In this document: positions 1 through 9,436 of the stretch, in pieces
Layout: each line of letters begins with the position of its first letter
How positions within the stretch are numbered: the first letter of the stretch is position 1
Source: Flavobacterium johnsoniae UW101
Lineage (GTDB): Bacteria > Bacteroidota > Bacteroidia > Flavobacteriales > Flavobacteriaceae
DNA length: 64,000 bases
Direction of reading: 5' to 3'
Assembly (NCBI RefSeq): GCF_000016645.1
Contig: NC_009441.1
Span: 1,922,001-1,986,000 of the forward strand
The notes under the pieces: generated by a model
What the model was told of the DNA's origin: nothing
Seen by the model: only the letters and a program-made list of their open reading frames with translations
Database searches by the model: none
Position numbers and translations under genes: made by a program

Positions 1-2911
1 AATCAAAGCTATGAGTATTGATATTAACTCATCGAAAAGAGATGTCAATGGTATTTATTATCCAGATAATGATCCGGATTTAGAAGGAGGAGATGGCGAT
101 GGTAAATTAACTTTAGGTATTAAAGGAAATCCTAACTTTGGTTTAGTCCGAAACTTAATGGTTGGGGTAAAAAGCCGTGCCGATCATAAAGACATAAAAG
201 GAGAGGTTTGGTTTAATGAGCTTCGTTTAGCCGATTTAGAAAACAAAGGCGGTATGGCAGCAATATTAAATGTTGATACCAATATGGCCGATTTTGCTAC
301 TGTTTCTGCAACTGGTAGAAAAAGCACCATTGGGTTTGGTTCTCTGGAACAAGGAGCAAATGAGCGTGATCGTGAAGATGTACAGCAATATAATATTGTT
401 ACGAACCTGAATTTAGGAAAACTGCTTCCTAAAAAATGGGGAATAAACCTGCCGTTTAATTATGCAATTGGCGAAGAAGTAATTACACCAGAGTACGATC
501 CGTTTAATCAGGATATTAAATTAGATCAATTAATTAGAGAAACTACAGATCAGGCAGAAAAAGATAATATCAGGACTCGTGCTATTGACTATACAAAACG
601 AAAAAGCATCAATTTTATTGGTGTAAGAAAAGACAGAGCACCTGAGCAGAAACCTCATGTATACGATATTGAGAATTTTACCTTCTCGCAATCATACAAT
701 CAGGTAGAACGTCATGATTATGAAGTTGCAGATTATGAAGATGAGCAGTCTAATTCGGCTGTAAATTATGCTTATACGTTCCAGCCAAAAGAAGTTGTTC
801 CGTTTAAGAGTACTAAATTCATGAAGAAAAGTGAATATTGGAAATTGTTGAGCGATTTCAACTTTAATTACCTGCCGTCAAACATATCTTTTAATACCAA
901 TATTTTAAGACAAAGCAACCGTCAGCAGTTTAGAGAAGTTGAGGTTGAAGGAATTGGTCTTGATCCGCTTTACAGAAGAAATTTTGCGTTTAATTACCAA
1001 TACGGATTTGGTTTTAACTTAACTAAATCTCTAAAGCTAAATTATTCAGCAACATCAAATAACATTGTTCGAAACTTCTTAAACGATGACAATTCTCCAA
1101 AAGAAGATTTTAATATCTGGGATGATTATTTAGACATTGGAACACCAAATCAGCATGCGCAGCAGTTGGTTTTAAATTATGATATTCCAATTAACAAAAT
1201 TCCAATTTTTGGTTTTGTAAAAGCGAGTTATTCATATACGGCAGATTATATGTGGCAGCGTTCTTCGACAGCATTTTCAGAATACGAAGATCCAAACGGT
1301 ACCGTTTATGATTTAGGAAATACAATTCAGAATTCAAATTCAAATACACTTACAACAACTTTGAATATGAATACGCTGTATAAATATCTTGGTTTAACAC
1401 CGGGTGCTAAAAAAACAGCTAAACCTAAAACGGCTGCACCGCCAAAACCAGGTGAAAAAATTGTTAATACAGCAAAACCAGTAGTAAGTTCAAGTCCGTT
1501 TTATGATGGTTTAATTGGGGTTTTGACAAGTATTAAAAACGTTCAGATTAATTATACCAAAAACAGCGGAACCGTTTTACCTGGTTATACGCCAAGTGTT
1601 GGGTTTTTAGGAACTTCTAAACCAAGTTTAGGATTCGTATTTGGAAGTCAGGATGATGTGCGTTATGAAGCTGCAAAAAGAGGATGGCTTACAACATATC
1701 AGGATTTTAACCAGAGTTTTACACAGGTTTCAAATAAACTTTTAAAAGTTACGGCAAACATTGATTTACTGCCGGATTTAAAAGTTGATTTATCAATGGA
1801 CCGTTCTTATTCTGAAAATACTTCAGAACAGTATAGTGTAGATCCATCAACAAATGAGTATAAGCCGTTATCGCCTTATACTTATGGAATGTTTTCTATC
1901 TCGACTGTAATGATTAAAACGGCATTTTCACCAAGTGATGAAACACAATCAGCGGCATTTGATGATTTTAGAAGCAATCGTTTAATAATTGCAAATCGTC
2001 TGGCAGAAGGACATTATGGTTCTGGAGTTGCAATTCCGAGATATGGTGATGCAAATAATCCTATTCCGGCTGAAACAGATCCAAATTATGCGGTATATAC
2101 AGCAAATCAAGGATACCCAATTGGATATACAAAAAGTAATCAGGCTGTTTTATTGCCGGCTTTCTTAGCAGCATATACAGGTTCAGATGCTTCAAGTTCT
2201 TCTACGAATATTTTTAGAAGTTTTCCAATTCCAAACTGGAGTATTAAGTATAATGGGTTAATGCGCTATAAGTACTTTAAAGATAAATTTAAACGTTTTT
2301 CATTACAGCACAATTATAGAGCATCCTATACTATAAACCAGTTTAGATCAAATTTTGATTACAACAGTTCGCCAAAAGTACAGGATGTAAATACTAATTT
2401 CTACAACGAAATTATAATGTCTAATGTCAATTTAGTAGAACAATTTAGTCCGTTAATTAGAATGGATTTTGAGTTGAAAAGCTCTTTAAGAGTTCTTTCT
2501 GAAATTAAAAAAGACAGAGCTTTATCGATGAGTTTCGACAATAATTTATTGACAGAAGTAAAAGGAATGGAATATATTATTGGTTTAGGATATCGCTTTA
2601 AAGATGTTATTTTCTCATCAAGATTAGCAGATAATCCAACCGGAATCATCAAAAGTGACATTAACATAAAAGCCGATTTTTCTTTAAGAAATAATGAAAC
2701 TTTAGTACGTTACTTAGATTACGATAACAATCAGCTGGCAGCGGGACAAAATATCTGGTCTCTTAAATTAACGGCAGATTACTCGTTTAGTAAAAACCTG
2801 ACTGCAATATTTTATTATGATCATTCGTTTTCAAAAGCAGTTATTTCGACGTCATTCCCGTTAACAAACATAAGATCGGGCTTTACACTTCGATATAATT
2901 TCGGAAATTAA
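1..2911 (+). CDS. sprA: SprA, type IX secretion translocon / gliding protein, 3' part only
   Basis: C-terminal part of the giant outer-membrane protein SprA (Sov in Porphyromonas), the translocon of the type IX secretion system, needed for gliding and for export of surface adhesins. The frame is open from the first base, so the 5' part (family proteins are about 2400 residues) lies outside the window; the first in-frame ATG at 11 is internal. The roughly 970 residues seen are rich in alternating beta-strand pattern, aromatic and Asn residues, with a short Lys/Ala/Pro-rich loop near residue 460, and end in a strand closing with Asn. The downstream order gcvH, VanZ-like, deoC, remB-like matches what I recall of the F. 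johnsoniae sprA locus, which supports the call. Confidence 0.93.
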   Translation, partial: IKAMSIDINSSKRDVNGIYYPDNDPDLEGGDGDGKLTLGIKGNPNFGLVRNLMVGVKSRADHKDIKGEVWFNELRLADLENKGGMAAILNVDTNMADFATVSATGRKSTIGFGSLEQGANERDREDVQQYNIVTNLNLGKLLPKKWGINLPFNYAIGEEVITPEYDPFNQDIKLDQLIRETTDQAEKDNIRTRAIDYTKRKSINFIGVRKDRAPEQKPHVYDIENFTFSQSYNQVERHDYEVADYEDEQSNSAVNYAYTFQPKEVVPFKSTKFMKKSEYWKLLSDFNFNYLPSNISFNTNILRQSNRQQFREVEVEGIGLDPLYRRNFAFNYQYGFGFNLTKSLKLNYSATSNNIVRNFLNDDNSPKEDFNIWDDYLDIGTPNQHAQQLVLNYDIPINKIPIFGFVKASYSYTADYMWQRSSTAFSEYEDPNGTVYDLGNTIQNSNSNTLTTTLNMNTLYKYLGLTPGAKKTAKPKTAAPPKPGEKIVNTAKPVVSSSPFYDGLIGVLTSIKNVQINYTKNSGTVLPGYTPSVGFLGTSKPSLGFVFGSQDDVRYEAAKRGWLTTYQDFNQSFTQVSNKLLKVTANIDLLPDLKVDLSMDRSYSENTSEQYSVDPSTNEYKPLSPYTYGMFSISTVMIKTAFSPSDETQSAAFDDFRSNRLIIANRLAEGHYGSGVAIPRYGDANNPIPAETDPNYAVYTANQGYPIGYTKSNQAVLLPAFLAAYTGSDASSSSTNIFRSFPIPNWSIKYNGLMRYKYFKDKFKRFSLQHNYRASYTINQFRSNFDYNSSPKVQDVNTNFYNEIIMSNVNLVEQFSPLIRMDFELKSSLRVLSEIKKDRALSMSFDNNLLTEVKGMEYIIGLGYRFKDVIFSSRLADNPTGIIKSDINIKADFSLRNNETLVRYLDYDNNQLAAGQNIWSLKLTADYSFSKNLTAIFYYDHSFSKAVISTSFPLTNIRSGFTLRYNFGN

Positions 2912-2947
2912 ATTTAGGTTTCTAAACCATTATTATTAGAAGATTAT

Positions 2948-2955
2948 TACATTTG
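2948..2955 (+). promoter_or_regulatory. Bacteroidota -7 box for gcvH
   Basis: TACATTTG matches the TAnnTTTG consensus of the Bacteroidota housekeeping sigma factor. It ends 40 bases before the gcvH ATG, in the gap after sprA, so gcvH can be transcribed independently of sprA. Confidence 0.6.
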
Positions 2956-2995
2956 TTGCAGAATTATTAAAATATCAATTTTCAAACATACTATT

Positions 2996-3376
2996 ATGAG
3001 CATACCAGCAAATTTAAAGTACACAAAAGATCACGAATGGGTTAGCATCGAAGGAGATGTTGCGACTGTAGGAATTACTCATTTTGCACAAAAAGAGTTA
3101 GGGGATATCGTGTATGTTGAAGTAGAAACTTTAGATCAGACACTTGATAAAGATGAGGTTTTTGGAACAGTTGAAGCTGTAAAAACAGTTTCAGATTTGT
3201 TTTTGCCTTTAACAGGAGAAATTATTGCTTTTAATGAAGATTTAGAAAGTGCGCCAGAAACAGTAAATTCTGATCCTTATGGAGCTGGATGGATGATTAA
3301 AGTTAAAATTGCTAATCCTTCAGAAATAGATTCTTTATTATCTGACGAAGCTTATAAACAATTAATCGGTGCCTAA
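2996..3376 (+). CDS. gcvH: Glycine cleavage system H protein
   Basis: Lipoyl carrier of the glycine cleavage system; it shuttles the aminomethyl group from the P protein to the T and L proteins in the cytoplasm. The 126-residue length is typical. The lipoylation site is visible in [12 protein letters not shown], with the modified lysine at about residue 63, and the conserved KDHEW stretch lies near the N-terminus. No gcvP or gcvT is present here. The last bases overlap the next gene by 8 bp, which implies translational coupling to the VanZ-like gene. Confidence 0.97.
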   Translation: MSIPANLKYTKDHEWVSIEGDVATVGITHFAQKELGDIVYVEVETLDQTLDKDEVFGTVEAVKTVSDLFLPLTGEIIAFNEDLESAPETVNSDPYGAGWMIKVKIANPSEIDSLLSDEAYKQLIGA

Positions 3377-3752
3377 ACAATTATTGTTAATCTGGGCAAT
3401 GTTATGCTCAGGAATTATTGCTTATTTTTGTTTAACAGACTCGAGTAATCTTCCTGCAGTAAGTTTTCCCAGCATTGACAAAATAGTGCATTTTTGCTTT
3501 CATTTTGGTTTTACCATTTCCTGGATTGTGTTTTTCAAAAAAGAACTGAAAGGAAAAGATGTTAATGATTATAAAGCCTACTTTGTTTCGTTTATATTTT
3601 CGGTTTTTTTCGGAATAACGATCGAAATACTGCAAGGTGTTTTAACAGTAACAAGATCATCAGATGTAACAGATGTTTTAGCAAATGCGCTCGGGGCCCT
3701 TGTGGCAGTTTTTACAGCGATAGCTTTAAAAAAACAAATCGATAAAATATAA
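3369..3752 (+). CDS. VanZ-like family membrane protein
   Basis: Small integral membrane protein of the VanZ-like family, 127 residues with about four hydrophobic helices. It starts at GTG inside the last codons of gcvH. The only proven role in the family is VanZ-linked teicoplanin resistance; the role of the short Bacteroidota members is unknown. A strong terminator follows directly, so gcvH and this gene form a two-gene transcript. Function not assigned beyond family. Confidence 0.8.
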   Translation: MPKQLLLIWAMLCSGIIAYFCLTDSSNLPAVSFPSIDKIVHFCFHFGFTISWIVFFKKELKGKDVNDYKAYFVSFIFSVFFGITIEILQGVLTVTRSSDVTDVLANALGALVAVFTAIALKKQIDKI

Positions 3753-3762
3753 GAATATAATT

Positions 3763-3784
3763 ACCCACTTCGGTGGGTTTTTTA
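3763..3784 (+). terminator. Rho-independent terminator with TTCG loop
   Basis: ACCCAC and GTGGGT form a six-pair stem around a TTCG tetraloop, followed by a T run. It ends the gcvH/VanZ-like transcript. Confidence 0.85.
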
Positions 3785-3833
3785 TTGGCAGAAAATCAGC
3801 TTTATAAAACAGTATTTTTTATGAATTATAATG

Positions 3834-3841
3834 TACTTTTG
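3834..3841 (+). promoter_or_regulatory. -7 box for deoC; decides the start codon
   Basis: TACTTTTG fits TAnnTTTG. It lies inside the upstream part of the open frame, so the first ATG at 3831 cannot be the start. The ATG at 3867, 25 bases after the box, is preferred. Confidence 0.65.
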
Positions 3842-3866
3842 CGCCATTCGATCTAACTTCTATATT

Positions 3867-4610
3867 ATGAATGTTAAGCAGTACTTAGATTCAACTTATT
3901 TAAAAACAGCTTCTCAGGCCGGAATTTCGGAAGAGGACAATGTTGTTGTAGTTAAAAATACAATCGAAGAAGCGATTACAGAAAGTTTTAAGCTGATTAT
4001 GATCAGGCCGGAATATGTGAGTCTGGCAAAAGACATGATCTTAAAGGCAAATTCGACTTTATTGGTTGGTACAGTAATAGATTTTCCGGAAGGAAAGTCA
4101 AGTTTAGAAACTAAAATTAAAGAAGCAAACGAAGCAATAGAAAACGGAGCTGATGATTTAGATTTTGTTTGTAATTACGAAGCCTTTAAAAACGGAGATG
4201 TAGATTTAATAAAACAAGAAATCTTAATTGGAACTCAAATAGGACTGGCGAACAACAAAACAGTAAAATGGATTATTGAAGTCGCAGCATTAACAGATAA
4301 AGAAATTATACAACTGTGCGCTTTAATAAAAAATGTTGTTATATCGAACTTTAAAGAAGAAGATTATGCTTCGGTATTTGTAAAATCATCTACAGGTTTT
4401 TATAAAACCGAAAACAATCTGCCAAATGGAGCAACAATTCCTACTATAATTATAATGCTGGAAAATGCATCGCCTTTGCCAGTTAAGGCTGCAGGCGGAG
4501 TTCGTTCTTATGAAGACGCAGTAGAAATGATTCGTTTAGGAGTTAAGCGAATTGGGACTTCGGCAGCAAAAGCAATTGCAAACGGAGAAAATACCACAAA
4601 TCAATATTAA
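3867..4610 (+). CDS. deoC: Deoxyribose-phosphate aldolase
   Basis: Class I aldolase that splits 2-deoxyribose 5-phosphate into glyceraldehyde 3-phosphate and acetaldehyde, in deoxynucleoside catabolism. 247 residues from ATG 3867. The Schiff-base lysine is seen in VFVKSSTGF (about residue 173), the second conserved lysine in VKWIIEVAAL, and the phosphate-binding end in KAAGGVRSY. The frame is open back to ATG 3831, but a promoter box lies between the two. The next gene begins 19 bp downstream, so the two are probably co-transcribed although their functions look unrelated. Confidence 0.95.
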   Translation: MNVKQYLDSTYLKTASQAGISEEDNVVVVKNTIEEAITESFKLIMIRPEYVSLAKDMILKANSTLLVGTVIDFPEGKSSLETKIKEANEAIENGADDLDFVCNYEAFKNGDVDLIKQEILIGTQIGLANNKTVKWIIEVAALTDKEIIQLCALIKNVVISNFKEEDYASVFVKSSTGFYKTENNLPNGATIPTIIIMLENASPLPVKAAGGVRSYEDAVEMIRLGVKRIGTSAAKAIANGENTTNQY

Positions 4611-4629
4611 ATAAAAGCCCCAAATTTAC

Positions 4630-6738
4630 GTGAATAAGTTATTTTTATCTTTTATCATTTTACCATTATTTGTTTTTTCTCAGGAAACAAATATAAAACA
4701 AGGTTTTACTTCAGAGCAATTTCCAATTTTTCCAGGTTGTGAAAACCTTCAGGCAAAAAAACTAGAAAATTGTTTTTATAAAGAAGTACAGGATTTTGTG
4801 TACAATAATTTTGAAATTCCAGCTGATTTAAAACAAAACAATTATAAAGGAGAAGTAAAAGTTCTTTTTGAGGTTGATGCCAATGGAGAATTTAAAGTGA
4901 TTTACGTAAATGCAGTAAATGATGCTCTTGTAGAAGAAGCAAAACGAGTTTTTGGAAAATTTCCAAAAATCAAACCTTCTACTTATAATGGAAAACCGAC
5001 TTATTCAAAATATACCATTTCAATTGATATACCTTTAAAAAATGCAGATCAGATTGCTGCAGAAGCTTTGGCTGCATCGCAGATTTTAAAACCAGTTGAA
5101 AAACCCATGACAGAATTGGATAGTATTGTGTATAAAAAATACAATATGCCTGAATTCGAAAGTCATCTAAATATTCCATTTTCTCATAGTTACTATGCAC
5201 AGTTTGATGGTGCAATGAATCAGGTTGGAAGTAATAATCACACAGCTTCAAAACCGTACACGTATGCTGAGGTTACGAAATATTATAATTTAAAAGCCGT
5301 AAATCAATCGTTGCAAAAGAATGTTTCAAGCTGGTTAGGAAGAAAATGGTGGAACGAAAACATGGTGCAGATTCAGGGAGAAGATTATTGGCTGGCCCTA
5401 AATCCGATTGTAGATTTACAGATGGGAAAAGCTTCAGATCTTGATGCTTCTTATTCTTATGTAAATACTCGTGCTTTAAACTTTAGAGGAGGTTTAGGAA
5501 AACAGATAAACTTTACAACAACAGTTTTTGAAAGTCAGGGTCGATTTGCAGGGTATTATAATGATTATGCCGAAACTTTGAAACCTTCTGGAGGAAATCC
5601 GGCAATTATTCCGGGAATGGGAATCGCCAAAAGATTTAAAACTGATGCTTACGATTTTCCTTTAGCAGAAGCTAATATTACTTTTGCGCCAGGAAAAATA
5701 TTCGATTTTCAATTAGGTTATGGCAGAAACTTTATTGGAGACGGTTATAGATCTTTACTTGAAAGTGATGGAGCAAGTCCATATCCGTATTTTAAAATCA
5801 ATACAAACTTCTGGAAAATAAAGTACACAAATACTTATATGTGGCTTAAAGATGTACGTCCTGATGTAACAGTAGAAAAAACGTATGCTACTAAATTTAT
5901 GGCAAATCATTATTTGAGCTGGAACGTTTCAAATAGATTGAACTTAGGTTTCTTTGAATCTGTAGTTTGGACAGATACCAACAATAGAGGTTTTGATGTG
6001 AATTTCGTGAACCCAATTATTTTCTATCGTTCAGTTGAATTTTCATCTTCATCAAGAAGTGGAAATGCGCTTTTAGGTGCGACGGCTAAATACAAATGGA
6101 ATAACAATGTAAATTTATATGCTCAGTTTTTGCTTGATGAATTCTCAGTAAGTGATATGGGAGCGGGAGAACAAAGCTGGAAAAATAAATTTGGTTACCA
6201 ATTGGGAGCGAAATATTACAATGCTTTTAAAGTTAAAGATCTTCTTTTACAGTTAGAATACAATCACGTTCGTCCTTATGTGTATTCACACAGTGCTGTA
6301 ATTACCAATTATGGGCATAACAATCAAAGTATTGGGCATCAATGGGGAGGGAATTTCGAAGAACTTGTTGCAATTGGGCGTTATCATAAAGGACGTCTTT
6401 TTGCTGATGCTAAATTTACGGTTGGCACAAGAGGTTTAGATTTTGATACTGCAGAAGATGGTTATAATTATGGAGGAAATATTTATAAAAGTTATGATGT
6501 AGATCGTCCGTATGATAAAGGTGTTAAAATAGGACAGGGGAATAAAACAAGCATTTTTATTGCCGATATTCAGGGAGGATATTTAATAAATCCGATAACA
6601 AACCTAAAATTGTTTGGAAGCTTTATTTACAGAAACTTTGACCCGACTCAGGAAACGGCAACAACTTTTAAACAAAGTACAACTTGGTTTACAATCGGAT
6701 TACGTTCAGATATTTTTAATTGGTATTTTGATTACTAG
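4630..6738 (+). CDS. remB: RemB-like gliding protein: TonB C-terminal-like domain plus Wzi-type barrel
   Basis: Outer-membrane protein of 702 residues starting at GTG. A signal peptide (about residues 1-18, ending FVFSQ) is followed by a domain resembling the TonB C-terminus (about 45-140: GEVKVLFEVDANGEF and a second strand pair) and then a long beta-rich region (about 170-702) of the kind seen in capsule-assembly Wzi proteins. The position after sprA, gcvH, VanZ-like and deoC matches what I recall of F. johnsoniae remB, a gene linked to gliding and phage sensitivity. The symbol rests on synteny and domain layout. A TonB-like domain ahead of a Wzi barrel is unusual. It closely follows deoC with no promoter seen between them. 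Confidence 0.75.
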   Translation: MNKLFLSFIILPLFVFSQETNIKQGFTSEQFPIFPGCENLQAKKLENCFYKEVQDFVYNNFEIPADLKQNNYKGEVKVLFEVDANGEFKVIYVNAVNDALVEEAKRVFGKFPKIKPSTYNGKPTYSKYTISIDIPLKNADQIAAEALAASQILKPVEKPMTELDSIVYKKYNMPEFESHLNIPFSHSYYAQFDGAMNQVGSNNHTASKPYTYAEVTKYYNLKAVNQSLQKNVSSWLGRKWWNENMVQIQGEDYWLALNPIVDLQMGKASDLDASYSYVNTRALNFRGGLGKQINFTTTVFESQGRFAGYYNDYAETLKPSGGNPAIIPGMGIAKRFKTDAYDFPLAEANITFAPGKIFDFQLGYGRNFIGDGYRSLLESDGASPYPYFKINTNFWKIKYTNTYMWLKDVRPDVTVEKTYATKFMANHYLSWNVSNRLNLGFFESVVWTDTNNRGFDVNFVNPIIFYRSVEFSSSSRSGNALLGATAKYKWNNNVNLYAQFLLDEFSVSDMGAGEQSWKNKFGYQLGAKYYNAFKVKDLLLQLEYNHVRPYVYSHSAVITNYGHNNQSIGHQWGGNFEELVAIGRYHKGRLFADAKFTVGTRGLDFDTAEDGYNYGGNIYKSYDVDRPYDKGVKIGQGNKTSIFIADIQGGYLINPITNLKLFGSFIYRNFDPTQETATTFKQSTTWFTIGLRSDIFNWYFDY

Positions 6739-6854
6739 GATTTTTAATAAGATTTTTCGAAATAATACTGTTAAAGATTGGCAAGTTCTTATTCTGTAAA
6801 GGTTTTATTGAAAAAAATCTAATTTTATAGGTCTCAATTCTACAATCTAATTTG

Positions 6855-6862
6855 TACATTTG
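6855..6862 (+). promoter_or_regulatory. -7 box for cyoE/ctaB
   Basis: TACATTTG lies at the very start of the open frame, which rules out the upstream TTG at 6852 as start codon and favours the TTG at 6897. Confidence 0.65.
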
Positions 6863-6896
6863 CAGCACTCAAAAAAAATATACAAAGACTACGGTA

Positions 6897-7799
6897 TTGA
6901 ACGCTGCTAAAAATACATTATCAATAAAATCAATATTTCTGGATTTCAAAGAGATTACTAAAGCTGGTTTGGCTATTAGTGTTTTGTTCTCTTCGATAGC
7001 AGGATATTTGTTAGGAGTTAATGACGAACATCCTTTTAAATGGAGTGTTTTAATTGTTTTAGCAATTGGAGGCTATTGTATGGTTGGAGCATCTAATGCT
7101 TATAATCAGGTAATCGAGAAAGATATCGATTCATTAATGGATCGAACAAAAAATCGCCCTGTTGCTTCTGGGCGTATGTCAAAAGTAACAGCCTTGATAG
7201 TGGCAAGTCTGCTTACTATAATTGGTATTGTTCTTTTGTATACAATCAATGCTAAGTCGGCAATGTTTGCTGCAATTTCAATATTTTTATATACCAGTAT
7301 ATATACACCATTAAAAACCGTAACTTCATTGTCGGTTTTTGTTGGTGCTTTCCCGGGCGCAATTCCTTTTATGTTAGGATGGGTTGCGGCAACAGGAGAA
7401 TTTGGTATTGAAGCCGGAACGCTTTTTTTAATTCAGTTTTTCTGGCAGTTTCCTCATTTTTGGTCAATTGGATGGTTCTTATATGACGATTATGCAAAAG
7501 CAGGAATCTTTATGCTTCCAACCGGAAATAAAGACAGAAAAACCGCTTTGCAGGTTATTTTATATACGATTTGGTTAATAATAGCTTCGTTGTTACCGGT
7601 TTTAGGGTATACAGGGCAGTTATTTATTTCGCCGGTCGCGGCAGTTTTAGTGTTTTTATTAGGTTTATGGATGCTGTTTTATGCAGTTCGTTTATACCAG
7701 CTGCGAACACCAAAAGCAGCCAGAACATTAATGTTAGTGAGTGTATCGTACATTTCATTACTGCAGATTGTGTTTATAGTAGATAAATTTTTAAGATAG
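6897..7799 (+). CDS. cyoE: Protohaem IX farnesyltransferase (haem O synthase)
   Basis: Integral membrane UbiA-family enzyme that adds a farnesyl group to haem B to make haem O for the terminal oxidase. About 300 residues from TTG 6897, with nine predicted hydrophobic helices. The prenyl-diphosphate/Mg-binding motif is visible as NAYNQVIEKDIDSLMDRT, followed by KNRPVASG. The N-terminus is uncertain because the only starts before the conserved region are TTG codons; the one used lies after the promoter box. It heads the oxidase gene run, and the next gene begins 2 bp after its stop. Confidence 0.93.
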   Translation: MNAAKNTLSIKSIFLDFKEITKAGLAISVLFSSIAGYLLGVNDEHPFKWSVLIVLAIGGYCMVGASNAYNQVIEKDIDSLMDRTKNRPVASGRMSKVTALIVASLLTIIGIVLLYTINAKSAMFAAISIFLYTSIYTPLKTVTSLSVFVGAFPGAIPFMLGWVAATGEFGIEAGTLFLIQFFWQFPHFWSIGWFLYDDYAKAGIFMLPTGNKDRKTALQVILYTIWLIIASLLPVLGYTGQLFISPVAAVLVFLLGLWMLFYAVRLYQLRTPKAARTLMLVSVSYISLLQIVFIVDKFLR

Positions 7800-7801
7800 T
7801 T

Positions 7802-8389
7802 ATGGAAATGACATTAACAACAAGTGATGAGCAGGTAAGAAAATCAAAATCGGCAAAGCTGATTTTGTTGTTCGCAATGGTTAGTATGACCATGATGTTT
7901 GCTGGACTTACGAGTGCATTTGTAGTAAGTAAATCAAGAGCAGACTGGCTGCAGAATTTTCAAATACCAAGTGCTTTTTATTTTAGTACAGCTGTAATTA
8001 TAGGGTGCAGCATTACCTTTTTTCTGGCGAAAAAAGCAATCCAGAATGGCAATAGAACTTCAACTACAGCGTTTCTTTTAGGAACATTAGTTTTGGGTGT
8101 TTTATTTGTTGTATTACAGTTTAGAGGTTTTGGGCAAATTATAGAAAGTGGTTATTATATGACAGGTCAGGGCAGCTCGATTACTACAACTTTCCTTTAT
8201 GTAATCGCGCTTATGCACTTATTGCACCTTGCAGGCGGGCTTATTTCACTTTTAATTATAATTTATAATCATTTTAAACAAAAATACAATCCGAGTCAAA
8301 CTCTTGGAATAGAACTAGGTGCGATGTATTGGCACTTTTTAGACCTATTGTGGGTATTATTATTTTTATTTTTATATTTCTTTAAATAA
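7802..8389 (+). CDS. Cytochrome c oxidase subunit III family protein (short form)
   Basis: Haem-copper oxidase subunit III-type protein of 195 residues with five predicted membrane helices and conserved C-terminal GAMYWHFLDLLWVLLFLFLY, the family signature. It is nearly joined to cyoE (2 bp gap) and is followed by a second, longer subunit III-type gene with its own promoter. Two subunit III-like genes side by side are common in Bacteroidota oxidase loci. It is likely an accessory subunit of the caa3/cbb3-type respiratory complex in the inner membrane. Confidence 0.88.
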   Translation: MEMTLTTSDEQVRKSKSAKLILLFAMVSMTMMFAGLTSAFVVSKSRADWLQNFQIPSAFYFSTAVIIGCSITFFLAKKAIQNGNRTSTTAFLLGTLVLGVLFVVLQFRGFGQIIESGYYMTGQGSSITTTFLYVIALMHLLHLAGGLISLLIIIYNHFKQKYNPSQTLGIELGAMYWHFLDLLWVLLFLFLYFFK

Positions 8390-8399
8390 GAAAAAAACG

Positions 8400-8407
8400 T
8401 AAATTTG
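8400..8407 (+). promoter_or_regulatory. -7 box between the two subunit III genes
   Basis: TAAATTTG ends 24 bases before the ATG of the longer subunit III gene, allowing transcription separate from cyoE. Confidence 0.55.
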
Positions 8408-8431
8408 GGAACTTTTTAACGAATATCTTTT

Positions 8432-9418
8432 ATGGAAGCGACAGTTACTACTGCAAATAACGACGAAAAAACTTGGGGAGGCGGTCATGAAATCCAGCCG
8501 TTAGGATCAAGTTATGGTAAAATGATGATGTGGTTTTTTATCGTATCGGATGCCTTAACATTTTCTGGATTCTTAGGGGCTTATGGTTTTTCTAGATTTA
8601 AATTTATTGAAACTTGGCCATTGGCTGATGAAGTGTTTACTCACTTTCCTTTTATGCATGGTGTTTCGGCTCCTATGTATTATGTAGCCTTAATGACTTT
8701 TATCTTGATTTTCTCATCTGTAACAATGGTATTAGCTGTTGATGCAGGTCACCAATTAAAGAAAACAAAAGTTGCTGTTTACATGTTCTTAACTATTATT
8801 GGAGGTTTAATTTTCGTAGGCTCACAAGCTTGGGAGTGGAAAAACTTCATTAAAGGAGAATATGGTGCAGTTGAAACACATGGCGGAAGTTTATTGCAGT
8901 TTGTTAAAGCAGATGGAACAAGAGTTGCTCTTGCAGATTTCGCAGTAAAATTACCAGAACAAAGAGAGGCTTTAACAAGAAGCAAAACTACTTGGTTCAT
9001 GGAAGATGCTCAATCTTTGCCAACTTATTCTGTAGCAGAAATTCAAGCAGGATTTAAAGCACATCCAGATTTACTAGTAAGAACAGAAACTCTTACTAAA
9101 GATAAAAAGAAAACAGTTTTGTCAAGACAAGAGTCTGAGACTCGTCTGGCAGAAGCTAAATATGTTGTAGAAGGTGCAAACTTAATTAGAAACGAATACG
9201 GTAATAAATTATTTGCTGATTTCTTCTTCTTCATCACAGGATTCCACGGATTCCACGTATTTTCTGGAGTTATCATTAATATCATTATTTTCTTTAATGT
9301 ATTATTAGGAACTTACGAGAAAAGAAGAAGCTACGAAATGGTAGAGAAAGTTGGTTTATACTGGCACTTCGTAGATTTAGTTTGGGTATTTGTATTTACA
9401 GTTTTCTACCTAGTTTAA
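8432..9418 (+). CDS. Cytochrome c oxidase subunit III with a soluble insert
   Basis: Subunit III-type protein of 328 residues. Helices occupy about residues 31-55, 80-103, 112-134, 258-290 and the end; the C-terminal KVGLYWHFVDLVWVFVFTVFY is the family signature. Between helices three and four lies a hydrophilic stretch of about 115 residues (about 140-255), charged and without membrane segments, absent from the 195-residue paralogue just upstream. Known role: stabilises the catalytic subunits and may guide oxygen. The role of the insert is not known to me. The subunit IV-type gene follows after 18 bp. Confidence 0.9.
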   Translation: MEATVTTANNDEKTWGGGHEIQPLGSSYGKMMMWFFIVSDALTFSGFLGAYGFSRFKFIETWPLADEVFTHFPFMHGVSAPMYYVALMTFILIFSSVTMVLAVDAGHQLKKTKVAVYMFLTIIGGLIFVGSQAWEWKNFIKGEYGAVETHGGSLLQFVKADGTRVALADFAVKLPEQREALTRSKTTWFMEDAQSLPTYSVAEIQAGFKAHPDLLVRTETLTKDKKKTVLSRQESETRLAEAKYVVEGANLIRNEYGNKLFADFFFFITGFHGFHVFSGVIINIIIFFNVLLGTYEKRRSYEMVEKVGLYWHFVDLVWVFVFTVFYLV

Positions 9419-9436
9419 TTTTAGAATTTAATTATT

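Noticed and set aside
6614..6799. 61-residue frame at the end of the remB-like gene
   Set aside because: Mostly inside the remB-like coding sequence in another frame.
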